From NCBI GenBank assembly GCA_032622095.1, contig CP136065.1:37048732-37112731 (forward strand): a stretch of DNA of 64,000 nucleotides, given 5' to 3'. The notes under the pieces were generated by a model. The model had not been told where the DNA came from and ran no database searches. It worked only from the letters and a program-made list of their open reading frames with translations. Position 1 is the first letter of the stretch, and each line of letters begins with the position of its first letter. This document shows, one piece after another, positions 44,762-56,706 of the stretch. The DNA comes from Siphonodentalium dalli. Lineage: Eukaryota > Mollusca > Scaphopoda > Gadilida > Siphonodentaliidae. Both the position numbers and the translations under genes were made by a program.

Positions 44762-47700
44762 CTCCTGATAATTTACTATGATCTTGGAGGATCCTGATAA
44801 TTTACTATGATCTTAGCGGGTCCTGATAATATGCTATGCTCTTGGAGGCTCCTGATAATTTACTATGATCTTGGAGGGTCCTGATAATTTACTATGATCT
44901 TAGCGGGTCCTGATAATATGCTATGCTCTTGGAGGCTCCTGATAATTTACTATGCTCTTGGAGGGTCCTGATAATTTACTATGATCTTGGAGGGTCATGA
45001 TAATTTACTATGATCTTGGAGGGTCCTGATAATTTACTATGATCCTAGCGGGTCCTGATAATATGCTATGCTCTTGGAGGCTCCTGATAATTTACTATGA
45101 TCTTGGAGGGTCCTGATAATTTACTATGATCTTGGAGGGTCCTGATAATTTACTATGATCTTAGCGGGTCCTGATAATTTACTATGATCTTAGCGGGTCC
45201 TGATAATATGCTATGCTCTTGGAGGCTCCTGATAATTTACTATGATCTTGGAGGGTCCTGATAATTTACTATGATCTTGGAGGGTCCTGATAATTTACTA
45301 TGATCTTAGCGGGTCCTGATAATATGCTATGCTCTTGGAGGCTCCTGATAATTTACTATGATCTTGGAGGGTCCTGATAATTTACTATGATCTTGGAGGG
45401 TCCTGATAATTTACTATGATCTTAGCGGGTCCTGATAATATTCTATGTTCTTGGAGGCTCCTGATAATTTACTATGATCTTGGAGGGTCCTGATAATTTA
45501 CTATGATCTTAGCGGGTCCTGATAATATGCTATGCTCTTGGAGGGTCCTGATAATTTACTATGATCTTGGAGGGTCCTGATAATTTACTATGATCTTGGA
45601 GGGTCCTGATAATTTACTATGATCTTGGAGGGTCCTGATAATTTACTATGATCCTGGAGGATCCTGATAATTTACTATGATCTTAGCGGGTCCTGATAAT
45701 ATGCTATGCTCTTGGAGGCTCCTGATAATTTACTATGATCTTGGAGGGTCCTGATAATTTACTATGATCTTAGCGGGTCCTGATAATATGCTATGCTCTT
45801 GGAGGGTCCTGATAATTTACTATGATCTTGGAGGGTCCTGATAATTTACTATGATCTTAGCGGGTCCTGATAATATGCTATGCTCTTGGAGGGTCCTGAT
45901 AATTTACTATGATCTTGGAGGGTCCTGATAATTTACTATGATCTTAGCTGGTCCTGATAATATGCTATGCTCTTGGAGGCTCCTGATAATTTACTATGAT
46001 CTTGGAGGGTCCTGATAATTTACTATGATCTTGGAGGGTCCTGATAATTTACTATGATCTTGGAGGGTCCTGATAATTTACTATGATCTTAGCGGGTCCT
46101 GATAATATGCTATGCTCTTGGAGGCTCCTGATAATTTACTATGATCTTGGAGGGTCCTGATAATTTACTATGATCTTAGCGGGTCCTGATAATATGATAT
46201 GCTCTTGGAGGCTCCTGATAATTTACTATGATCTTGGAGGGTCCTGATAATTTACTATGATCTTAGCTGGTCCTGATAATATGCTATGCTCTTGGAGGGT
46301 CCTGATAATTTACTATGATCTTGGAGGGTCCTGATAATTTACTATGATCTTGGAGGGTCCTGATAATTTACTATGATCTTGGAGGGTCCTGATAATTTAC
46401 TATGATCTTAGCGGGTCCTGATAATTTACTATGATCTTGGAGGCTCCTGATAATTTACTATGATCTTAGCGGGTCCTGATAATATGCTATGCTCTTGGAG
46501 GCTCCTGATAATTTACTATGATCTTGGAGGCTCCTGATAATTTACTATGATCTTAGCGGGTCCTGATAATATGCTATGCTCTTGGAGGCTCCTGATAATT
46601 TACTATGATCTTGGAGGCTCCTGATAATTTACTATGATCTTAGCGGGTCCTGATAATATGCTATGCTCTTGGAGGCTCCTGATAATTTACTATGATCTTG
46701 GAGGGTCCTGATAATTTACTATGATCTTAGCGGGTCCTGATAATATGCTATGCTCTTGGAGGGTCCTGATAATTTACTATGATCTTGGAGGGTCCTGATA
46801 ATTTACTATGATCTTGGAGGGTCCTGATAATTTACTATGATCTTGGAGGGTCCTGATAATTTACTATGATCTTAGCGGGTCCTGATAATTTACTATGATC
46901 TTAGCGGGTCATGATAATTTACTATGATCTTAGCGGGTCCTGATAATTTACTATGATCTTAGCGGGTCCTGATAATTTACTATGCTCTTGCATGGTCCTG
47001 ATAATTTACCATGATCTTGGGCGGTACTGCTATTTTACTATGATATTAGCGGGTCCTGATAATATGCTATGGTCTTGGAGGCTCCTGATAATTTACTATG
47101 ATCTTGGAGGCTCCTGATAATTTACTATGATCTTAGCGGTCCTGATAATATGCTATGCTTTTGGAGGCTCCTGATAATTTACTATGATCTTGGAGGGTCC
47201 TGATAATTTACTATGATCTTAGCGGGTCCTGATAATATGCTATGCTCTTGGAGGCTCCTGATAATTTACTATGAACTTGGAGGCTCCTGATAATTTACTA
47301 TGATCTTAGCGGGTCCTGATAATATGCTATGCTTTTGGAGGCTCCTGATAATTTACTATGATCTTGGAGGGTCCTGATAATTTACTATGATCTTAGCGGG
47401 TCCTGATAATATGCTATGCTCTTGGAGGGTCCTGATAATTTACTATGATCTTGGAGGCTCCTGATAATTTACTATGATCTTAGCGGGTCCTGATAATATG
47501 CTATGCTCTTGGAGGCTCCTGATAATTTACTATGATCTTAGCGGGTCCTGATAATTTACTATGATCTTAGCTGGTCCTGATAATATGCTATGCTCTTGGA
47601 GGCTCCTGATAATTTACTATGATCGTGGAGGGTCCTGATAATTTACTATGATCTTAGCGGGTCCTGATAATATGCTATGCTCTTGGAGGCTCCTGATAAT

Positions 47701-48470
47701 TTACTATGATCTTGGAGGGTCCTGATAATTTACTATGATCTTAGCGGGTCCTGATAATATGCTATGCTCTTGGAGGCTCCTGCTAATTTCCTATGATCTT
47801 AGCGGGTCCTGCTAATGTACTATGATCATGGAGGGTCCTGATAATTTACTATGATCCTAGCGGGTCCTGATAATATGCTATGCTCTTGGAGGCTCCTGAT
47901 AATTTACTATGATCTTGGAGGGTCCTGATAATTTACTATGATCTTAGCGGGTCCTGATAATATGCTATGCTCTTGGAGGCTCCTGATAATTTACTATGAT
48001 CTTGGAGGGTCCTGCTAATTTCCTATGATCTTAGCGGTTCCTTATAATTTGCTATGATCATGGAGGGTCCTGATAATTTACTATGATCTTAGCGGGTCCT
48101 GCTAATTTACTATGATCATGGAGGGTCCTGATAATTTACTATATTAGCGGGTCCTGATAATTTACTATGATCTTGGAGGGTCCTGATAATTTACTATGAT
48201 ATTAGCGGGTCCTGATAATTTACTATTATCTTAGCGGGTCCTGATAATTTACTATGCTCTTGGAGGGTCCTGGTAATTTACTATGATCTTGGGCGGTACT
48301 GCTATTTTACTATGATCTTAGCGGGTCCTGATAATTTACTATGCTCTTGGAGGGTCTTGATATTTACTATGATCTTGGAGGGTCCTGCTAATTTACTATG
48401 ATATTAGCGGGTCCTATTAATTTACTATGCTCATGGAGGGTCCTGATAATTTAGCTATGATACTGGTGGA
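44762..48470 (+). repeat. Satellite array, 29-bp monomer, ~128 copies, with higher-order order
   Basis: The monomer is TCCTGATAATTTACTATGAT plus CTTGGAGGG. Three main variants are seen: type A ends CTTGGAGGG, type B ends CTTAGCGGG, and type C reads ATGCTATGCTCTTGGAGGC after TCCTGATAAT. They follow a pattern of one to four A units, then B, then C, giving common periods of 87 and 116 bp. The last ~600 bp are more degenerate. The period is not a multiple of three and each unit has TGATAA, so the array is non-coding. Confidence 0.98.
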
Positions 48471-49971
48471 GCAAAATGATGCTTTTAAGAACAAGTACCC
48501 CTATCTTGTCTCAAATTGTCATTATTGTGGCCATTGACTAATCTGAACGATTCGAGGAAAAGTCATTATGTGTATATATGGTATTCAAAACATATACTTA
48601 TGTAACATATTTTAATAATGGCTGCGCGTTTGGACTAATCTGGAAAACGATTATGGGGAAATGGTATTAAAAACATACACTAATTACACTTATTACTAGT
48701 CTGTACAAGGGATCTTGTGGATTTTGGTTTAAGGAAAGAGAAGACAAACATTAGGAATTGGGGGAACTGGGAAGACAGTCTGCCCCGAGCGCACTAGATG
48801 TCACACCATTGTTCCCATGTGCAGTAACATGGTCTAAATCTGTAAATTAGAACGATTTTCTCCTAATTGGAATCCGATTCTGCTGATTTATCCCCAAAAA
48901 TAAGTTGATGTGGATAAACATCAACGTTGGATTAGGGCCGTGGTGACAAGAAGATTTCGGATGTATCATCCCAGAAGATTGGTAAAAATGTTCAAAAAAT
49001 GTTATGCCTGACCCCAACTGATTTCAATTTCAACTCCAGGACGGAGACGGTCTGTCCACGCCCCCGTTTTGGACCGGATACCAGTTTAACATGTTTGGAG
49101 CGGAGTCCGAAATGGTCAGCAATTATTTGTTTAGTGACACTGGTACAACCAAATGTCAGGGCAATGCACGCGATATGTTTTTCTTGGTGCACGGAAGTAG
49201 CCGGTGAAACATGGTAATTGTCGACGCAGGTGCATGATTAGAACGATTTACTCATAATTGGTTACACGTTTCCAGTGATTCGGCTGTCGATATCGCCCGC
49301 CGAATGGAAATGATTGTGAAGAAAACGCACCGGGGATGATTTAACACATCTGCTGCCGAACTCAACAGACGGCATATAAATATGCAATATGTTTTGCAAC
49401 TGGAAATGTCAACATGTACTCTAATAAATTTGGTTGATGTAAATTGACATGATGAACGAAGCAGACAAACCTCAACCAAGTGGGGCAAGAAATAGAGAGT
49501 GTATCTTGATTGAGTATAACACAAACAAACTTCGTGTTGGCTGGAATTGGAAACAAGGAGAGGAGTCTCACCCAAACTTTGATCAATATGTTTAACAACT
49601 GGAAAGTTTATGCTTGACTTGTGCACATCAGTTGGATATTTTTGACAAATAATCGGTTCAAATTTAATTTCCCGGACTTTTTTTCTGGCTCAAGGGGTGG
49701 AGTACATATGGAATTGATGACTTGGTACGCCCCAATGGAAACCATCTGGCCACGCTCCTGTTTCTCGTATAACTTTTATATAAACCAATCTTGCGCATTT
49801 AGCTTTAGTCTTGGTTCTTTAAACTTAAGCTTGAGAGTCTGACATGCCGCAACAATACATGTATACGGTACCCACCACCCGAGCATTATCAGATATAATT
49901 AGGTAATGGCGGCCATATTTTACCATCTGTAGATATATGTACTTAATTGTCTACCGTATACGCCCACCGAA
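48471..49971. other. Stretch beyond the satellite, no gene
   Basis: It contains a dispersed 'gattcggctgtcgatatcgc' and 'ctgctgccgaactcaac' copy at ~49270-49370. Overlapping open frames at 49252-49626 are on the strand opposite to the repeat and lack motifs. Confidence 0.4.
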
Positions 49972-50690
49972 CCCACTATTACCTTATTAGTGTAGCGGCC
50001 AAACGCCAAAAGTGGTCGGGTACCCCTACCCACGGTAGAACAATTTGAAACCAAACTTTTTTGAAGAAGAAATATATACAATTGACGAAAATGATAGTGG
50101 AAAATAACGGAATTGGTGGCGGCTATTGTCAAATCGGCGATGAACGATACCCACCAGTGACATTTTTCCAGAAATCAACGATTTTGGTAAAGCGAGCCCT
50201 GTGGCTATGTCCTAAATTATTTGCCCACATTGTTGGTGTTAAAATTACTACATCATACCATATCTCTAGCTGATATGCAAAAAGTGCTGGTTAATTTAGA
50301 TTTTCCTGCCACTTGGAGCCGAAACATTTATTTTTTACTAAAAAATCGCTCTTTTTCACACATATATTATTTTTCAAACATTATCATTCAAACGGATATT
50401 GCAATAATGACCAAATATTAAGTACATATGGTGAAGTAGTTACCTGACAACCATATGAAGGAAGAAGTTAACAGAAAATTTGAACGGTTTGTGAGATACT
50501 GGAATTTAGCTACCCCTCCCCCAAACACGTTTTTAGTCGGGAAAAATTACAAACATTTTCTATTTGATATTAACGGGACCCAATATGAATCTTGAACTGA
50601 AAGTGTTGTCCAGAGATACCGCCTAATTGATTACTGATGTGATGAGGCTTCCAGACCCCAGTTACAATAACAACGTATTTTATTGATTCT
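49972..50690. repeat. Left long inverted arm flanking the P-type pseudogene region
   Basis: Its reverse complement matches 56707-57447 over the whole length. Shared landmarks are 'attagtgtagcggccaaa', 'aattggtggcggctattgtc', 'taaagcgagccctgtggcta', 'gaaaatctaaattaacca'-type text, 'aaaaatcgctctttttcac' and 'gctacccctcccccaaacac'. A partial tandem copy of the inner part follows at ~50755-51025. Confidence 0.85.
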
Positions 50691-50754
50691 GCATGCATTG
50701 ATTTTGATTTTATAGTACCAAAATATATGTTATAAACAACACTTGACCAATTAA

Positions 50755-51025
50755 ATAATTCATATGGCTCAGTAGTTATCTGAACATCACAAGTAGAAAG
50801 AATTTGACAGAAATTGTGAACGGTTTCCAGATATTGGATTTGGATACACGTTTTGGTACAAAAAATACATATTGTGATAACACCCCATACTTAATGAATG
50901 AATAAATGATTCTAATGGGCATCAAATCATGATTCATGTGAAAAACACATGATCTGTAGACATCGCGAGCGTGGTTCAAGATGTCCAAATGCTTCCAAAC
51001 CCCCAATTACAACAACACCTGTTAT
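50755..51025. repeat. Partial tandem copy of the inner arm segment
   Basis: 'catatggctcagtagttatc', 'gaacggtttccagatattgg' and 'cacgttttggta', then 'gcttccaaacccccaattac', parallel 50425-50680. Confidence 0.6.
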
Positions 51026-51279
51026 TTATAACATGCATGTAATTTTATATTAATATATATCGACTTTGTAGAACTAAAGTATAATGTTCTAAACGACACA
51101 TAATATAGCCTAACATATACAGAACAAAATCATTGTTGCTGCCATAGAGATTGTTAGAGTCCTAAATCTACCAAAATATAGAAACAATGGATATTGTATT
51201 CTCTATATTATAAACTAGTCTGATCAAGGTGGCAACCGTTAGTTCAAATATGTTCTATGTTTTGAGGTCCCATACACTA

Positions 51280-53850
51280 TTAGAAGTCTTGAACACACCA
51301 CGAACTGAAATTCGAGAACACTCAACCCGATTTCACGTCTTGAACACGATACGAACTGAAGCTATGTGCTCTCTATAACAGAGAGTATGATTGGAAGTTA
51401 GTGATATCAGAGAGTACATAATTTGTATATGTGGCTTGTGTCTGTGTCGCTGATAATTGAATTTTCTTCGAGCACCCTACACCATTTAAAGTCTTAAACA
51501 CACCACGAATTGAACGGATATGCTCTCAATATTAACTGAGGGTGTGGAAAAATAATAGGTTATTCACAAAATGCACATTTTTAGTGGATGGGTTGATTTC
51601 CGAATGTCTGAGACACTTTACAAAAGGTGGCTATAGCAAACGAGAAAGGCGAATTCTTACTGTTTTGTGTACCCATAACCCATAATTATTGAGCACTGAA
51701 CTGAAGCTATATATGCGCTCACTATTAACTGAGTGTGTGAACGAAATGGATTTTACAAAAGGCGGCTGGCAAATACGAAATGTGAATTTTCTTTGTTTTG
51801 AGGCCACACTACCTCAAGTTGAAGTCTTGAACACACCATGCGAATTGAAAGAATATGCTCCCAGTATTAACTGAGTGTGTAGAGAAATGGACGCTATATC
51901 AAGAAATTCACATCTTTTATGGATGTGTTGGTGTTTGAATGTCTGGGTCACTTTACAAAAAGCGGTTGACAAATTAAACAGGTGAACACTAACTATTGGG
52001 GGGGGGGCTTAACCCATTTAATATCTTGAACACAGCATGAACTGAAGTTACATGTATATGCTATCATAGTTAGCTGAGTGTGTGAACGAAAGGTATGGTG
52101 CGATCACGGAATTATCAATTGATATGGGTGGTTTGGTTCCCCCGAAATCCTGGAGCTTTTTTTTTTTAATTTACGGCAATTAAGCGGCTGGCAAACACGA
52201 AAGGCGATTTTTCTATGTTTTGGGGACCCCACTATCCCACTTGAGGTCTTAAACAAAAATTATTAACTGGGGTGTGGACAAATGATAGTATTATCCGGAA
52301 CTACGAATCTGTTATGAATGAGCTGGTTCCCGAAATCCTCTGTCACTTTACAACAAGCGGTCGGCAAACGAAAAGGGCTAATTCTCTCTCTCTCTTCTGG
52401 GACTCCAATGCCTATTTGAAGTCTTGAACACACCACTAGCTGAAGGCATATGCTATCAATATCACCCGAGATTGTGGCCGAATGGCTGTCTGTCAGAAAA
52501 GATGCAATGCTCTCGCGAACCAACCGTTCGCGAGAACACCGTGGCACCTTAAACAAAACAGATGGCAAACGATAAAGGCGAATTTTAGGGGGCCCTACCC
52601 CATGTAAACAATTGAAACCATCACGAACTGAATGGATGTGCTCTCATGGCTATTCTATCAGGAAATGCACAATTATTGTTATAGATCGGTTGTTACCCAA
52701 CAGTCAGGGACACTTTACAAAAAGCAACAGAAAAATAAATAATGTGATTTTAACTGTTTTTACTACCCTCACCCAATTTGAAGACTAGAACACACCACGA
52801 ACTGAAACGATATCCTCACTGACTGCGTGTATGGACAATGGAGAGAATAAGGACAATGGAGAGAATAAGGACACAGTTTATATAGATTGATTGGGCTCAG
52901 AGAGCATGCGCAATTAACGAAAAGTTGCTGAAAAATAAGAAAAACAATTTAGAGGACTCCCTACTTGATCTGAAGTTTTGACTACGCCACATGCTGAAAT
53001 GGTATGATTATTAACCGAGGGTTTGACCAAAGGTTAATTTTTAACAGGATATACACATGTTGTGGTTCCCGAAAGTCTGCACCGTGTGCCACTTCACAAC
53101 AAGCGGCTGGCAAATGTTCACTGTTTTATGTATACCCTTGAACACATCATGTACTGAAGGGACTATGCTCTCAATGGTAGCCCAGTTGTGTGGAAGTGGT
53201 AGCCCGTGGTTAGAATGTCGGACTTGTAATGGTGTCAACGCACCGGCATGAGTTCGCGCCCTGTCGGTGGACTATCGTCTCCGCAACAGTGGCTTGACCG
53301 GATTAAGCGGTGTGTGTGCTATATATAGCCGCACGCCGTTTCAAATCTCGCGCCAGATTGTCACCCTTGGGCAAGGCCACTTGTACTGTGCTCGCTTCAT
53401 CGGATCTAGACGAGAAATAGGTACCTGCATGGTTGTTGGGTATCCGTAAGCCGCTCCAGTGAAGCGCCTGTAAAATGGCAGCAGACACAAGACTCGGCAT
53501 TACTCATAAAAACAGCTGGGTAATAATGTAAGCGCTTAGAACTACACCAATGATTAAGCAAAGCGATTACCATAACGATTACTTTGATATACATTATTAT
53601 AATATCAACATATGTTGTGGCCGAATGGGTATATTCTATCCGACATTATGCGATATTTAAGGCTCCATTGGTTTCCGACAGCATGTGACACTTTACAGAA
53701 AGCGGCTGGCGGATAACAAAAATGCAATTTTAACTGTTCATGTGACAAATTCGCTATTTTAAGTCATGAAAACACCACAAACTCGAGGGATATATTCTCA
53801 GTTTTTACTGAGGCTGTGGACATAGGGTTTAGTTCTATCAGGAGGTAAAC
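51280..53850 (+). repeat. Degenerate satellite, period ~185 bp, about 12 units
   Basis: The recurring order is 'gtcttgaacacaccacgaac', 'tgaa', 'atatgctctcaatattaact', 'gagtgtgtgg', 'cactttacaaaaagcggctg', 'gcaaatacgaaaggcga' and 'ttttactgttttg'. Units start near 51289, 51497, 51683, 51824, 52023, 52245, 52422, 52607, 52786, 52975, 53145 and 53765. Divergence between units is high, so the array is old. A SINE interrupts it at 53192-53600. Confidence 0.8.
53192..53600 (+). mobile_element. tRNA-derived SINE inserted in the 185-bp satellite
   Basis: The head resembles a tRNA with A box 'tggtagcccgtggttagaat' and B box 'gagttcgcgccctg', and a CTTGTAA anticodon loop (TGT, Thr-like). The body contains 'ccttgggcaaggccacttgt', a phrase found in conserved central domains of animal SINEs, then 'ataggtacctgcatgg'. 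The 3' end ('gtaagcgcttagaac', 'aagcaaagcgatta', 'acattattataat') resembles LINE tails with AAGCGC motifs. The satellite text resumes after it. It is not a functional tRNA because acceptor pairing is poor. Confidence 0.78.
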
Positions 53851-53889
53851 AATTTAAAGGGAGAGAGAGAGAGAGACTATATGGAGAAA

Positions 53890-54363
53890 GTGAGGCTGTA
53901 ATCCAATTGGAGTTTATTGGATACACTGATATACATATAATTTCGTTGGATCTGATTAGATACAATGATATACAAATATTGTTGATGCGTCCGTCGCCGT
54001 GAGACGACAGGCGATCTGGTGGGGGTAAATTTCGCGCTCAGCAGGGTTTCAATGCTTTTCACGAAGTTTCCACAAATGACAGCGTTATGTTAATCGCTTT
54101 GTTTTCGAGGTAAATGTTTGAACCGCTTCAAATATTTTAATGTTTTCACGATGACTGAGTTCCTGTTCCTCGCAGAAGAGTAATTCTGGCCAAATAACAT
54201 TCGGTATGGCGTATAGAAGTTCAGTCCTAAGACCATTGTATTCAGGACATTCCAATAAGTAATGAGGTGCTGTTTCTGTGTTGCCACAATGACATAGAGG
54301 GGACGTTTTAATGTGATTACTCACTAGGTCATGGCCAGTGATATTGTAAACGGGATAAGTCAT
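53890..54363 (-). pseudogene. 3' end of a non-LTR retrotransposon ORF2 (zinc-binding C-terminus)
   Basis: The frame 54363-54085 gives a C-terminal segment with SPLCHCGNTETAPHYLLECP, in which Cys, Cys, His and Cys are spaced as in the terminal zinc-binding region of many LINE ORF2 proteins. It ends with a normal stop after FTSKTKRLT. Downstream (53890-53990) two ~30-bp near repeats 'gtatatcattgtatctaat' and 'gtatatcagtgtatccaat' form the 3' tail. The reverse transcriptase part is missing, consistent with 5' truncation on insertion. Confidence 0.7.
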
Positions 54364-54399
54364 TCCAGGCGTTGTGTGTAATCAAGCATTTATCGCTCG

Positions 54400-54934
54400 A
54401 GAGGGTCGGTGCCTTAAATTGTTGTTAGCTTCTACAGTGAATGCATTGGAATAGTGGGACCAATTGATACAAAATGCCAATTAAACCTGATTTTAAAACT
54501 AGAATAATTAACACAGTAAGGGTGACAAGGCATAAAACCACAGTTATACAATAAATAATCGAGACATTATCCAATGTTGGCATGATCAGCACGATCAATG
54601 CATGGTTTTATTCTAAAAATCTTTTTAAATGGAAATTTGTGGGTGGACTCAACAGTAATATATATCAGAACTATCTATGAATTGATAACAAAAATGTCAA
54701 GGATTAGGCAGGAAATATTGGGTCTTCAATTAAGTTAAACATTTACATTTTGGCACCCGCTTGCTTGTTCTATTGATTTAATGTGAAAATAAATTAAGAA
54801 CTCCAATGCATGATGGTGTTTACATAAACAAATATATCACAAACTGACCGCACGTCTCATTTATGCTAGAATATACTGGCGGGTTGGTGTATTTTCATAG
54901 ACATAATTTTGTTCAATATGAATCCGCCTGATTT
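54400..54934. other. Gap upstream of the P-type pseudogene
   Basis: No THAP-domain coding sequence is visible here, although the intact family would carry one. The stretch is AT-rich with no repeats recognised. Confidence 0.4.
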
Positions 54935-56410
54935 TCTAAAAGCAAATTCAGAACATGTCGCAAAAAGTCAAAAACTCACCGTACAGCCATCAACTGCTTC
55001 AATGCCAGGTACAAGAATGCAAAGAAGGAAAACGACTTTGATGGTGGAGAGTTGTGCATGTTCGACCCGCCTTATCTCATCAATTGCACTCGCAATAAAT
55101 TTATGAAATATGACTTCTAGATTGGGGAAGACATAATCAAGTGGTGGCATGTCAAAAAGTATTATGAACGTGATTCACAGTTACCCATTCGGATGTGTCC
55201 CAAAATTTGGAGGAAACACATGGTACTGACAATTATTTTCGAAAATGTGCGTTTATCTGGCGACATAAGTGCTAAGCCAAACAGTTGCAGCGGCAATGTT
55301 CACATACGTTTCTCTTGGAGCCCTCCCAGCGGCAGCCAAAGCAACAGCTGAATTCTTAAAAAAATGTTTGATATGCTATTTGATTCATTCAATTCAACAA
55401 AAAATGGTTTGTAAGTTGAAGCCCCATAAAGCTGATATAACAACTGGATCAGTTCATATAGATTTTCTAAAGGAGTGCCAGAATGGATCTGGAAAATGAA
55501 GCCACTTGGTGGTAAAAACGAGCTATATTTTTGGAACGGATGGAAATTGTCGATCGCATGTGTCTTAGAGTTGTGGGAAGATCTTTCAAGTAAGGGACTT
55601 AAATAGGTGTTGACGAATAGACTCAACCAGGATTGCTTGGAAAATCTGTTCTCTGTAATCCGATCTGCTGGAGGATTCCGCGACAACTTAGAAGCTGATC
55701 ATTTTGCCAGCGTGTTTAGAAAGTGCTTCGTCACTGCTGCACTAAAGCCACCGAAAACTGCAAACTGCATCGATGACTCAGAGAGCATCCTGGCCATCAT
55801 TTCTGAAGTGCAACAAAGAAATGCACCGAAATCACAAGTTGAAGACTTCACTGTTCATCCGGAAACATCTCAGGAAATTGTCACGGGAATTAGTGACATT
55901 ATGGCATCACTACCGTTGAGCAACATTCTGCTGTATATTGCCGGATATTGTATTGCAAAGGCAGTTAAAGAGCATCATAACTGCATTTACTAGGAACCTA
56001 TACTGAACAGTCAAGAGATGCCGATGGAGATAAGAAGAAATTATTTTCTATAAGGAAAGCCCTAGCCAATGGGGGATATATGGAGGGCTGACCATCACAA
56101 GTGAAGGAGCATTCATAAAATTTGTTTTCTTTGAAAGTATTTTCCTGAAGCTATTTCCAAATGTATTATACCAAGGGAAAATACGTTTGCAACTAACAAA
56201 TATGCCATGAATTGCGCAGACGAACTCCAGTTTCAATGCTGCTGTTCTTTAAACAGAAAGATCATTGACATTTATCTGACATTAAGAATATATGCAGCAT
56301 TGAAATTTCTAAATCAGGACATTAAACCAAAGGCAAACGTAAGAACAGAAAACTCCAAAAAGTCAGGCATCTTTAACTTTCTTAGTACATTTTTATCCAT
56401 ATTCCAATAA
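54935..56410 (+). pseudogene. THAP9/P-element-type transposase remnant
   Basis: Coding pieces follow the order of P-element-type transposases. First come NCFNARYKNAKKENDFDGGE and LCMFDPPYLINCTRNKF (the FDPP-HL-K--RN motif), then IIKWWHVKKYYERDSQLPIR. Next is LSQTVAAAMFTYVSLGALPA and, after a one-base shift, FDMLFDSFNS. Then KPLGGKNELYFWNGWKLSIA, LTNRLNQDCLENLFSVIRSA, YIAGYCIAKAVKEHH, and a separated C-terminal piece (56207-56410) with IYLTLRIYAALKFLNQDI. Breaks include TAG at 55118-55120, TAA at 55266-55268, a shift at 55351-55366, TAA at 55412-55414, a shift near 55485 and TAG at 55604-55606. The N-terminal THAP domain is absent. The glutamate in QDCLENLF may be the catalytic one (inference). 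The gene is inactive. Confidence 0.88.
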
Positions 56411-56706
56411 CACCCTTGCATGATAGTCAATACTAAATCGATTATGTCTTAGTAATATTAATGTATATCAGGCAAACGGCCTGAGTTTTATCATAATTAT
56501 ACAGAGCCAGCAATACCTGCTAGCAGACCTACCCTCTCAGCGGACAGGTGGCGCTGCTAAAAAGTAATTACTATAGAGCTGTATCACACTGTCCTATTCC
56601 GTTTACAATATCACTGGTCATGGCTCAAACTGACTGCATTTCAATCTTAAGCTAGAATTGAGTATTTGTGATATATGCAACACTTACTGTGGTAATAGTA
56701 AATAAA

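Noticed and set aside
44762..48470. CRISPR-like array of ~29-bp repeats
   Set aside because: Units are contiguous with no unique spacers, the context is eukaryotic, and no cas genes exist. It is a satellite.
49252..49626. Minus-strand frame of 124 residues
   Set aside because: It crosses a dispersed non-coding repeat also seen at 40050 and 43150, and is not conserved as a frame in those copies.
53192..53265. Functional tRNA-Thr gene
   Set aside because: Box A and B text is present, but acceptor-stem pairing is poor and the sequence continues into a SINE body.
55300..55686. Minus-strand frame of 128 residues
   Set aside because: It is the shadow of the P-type transposase remnant, whose motifs lie on the plus strand.
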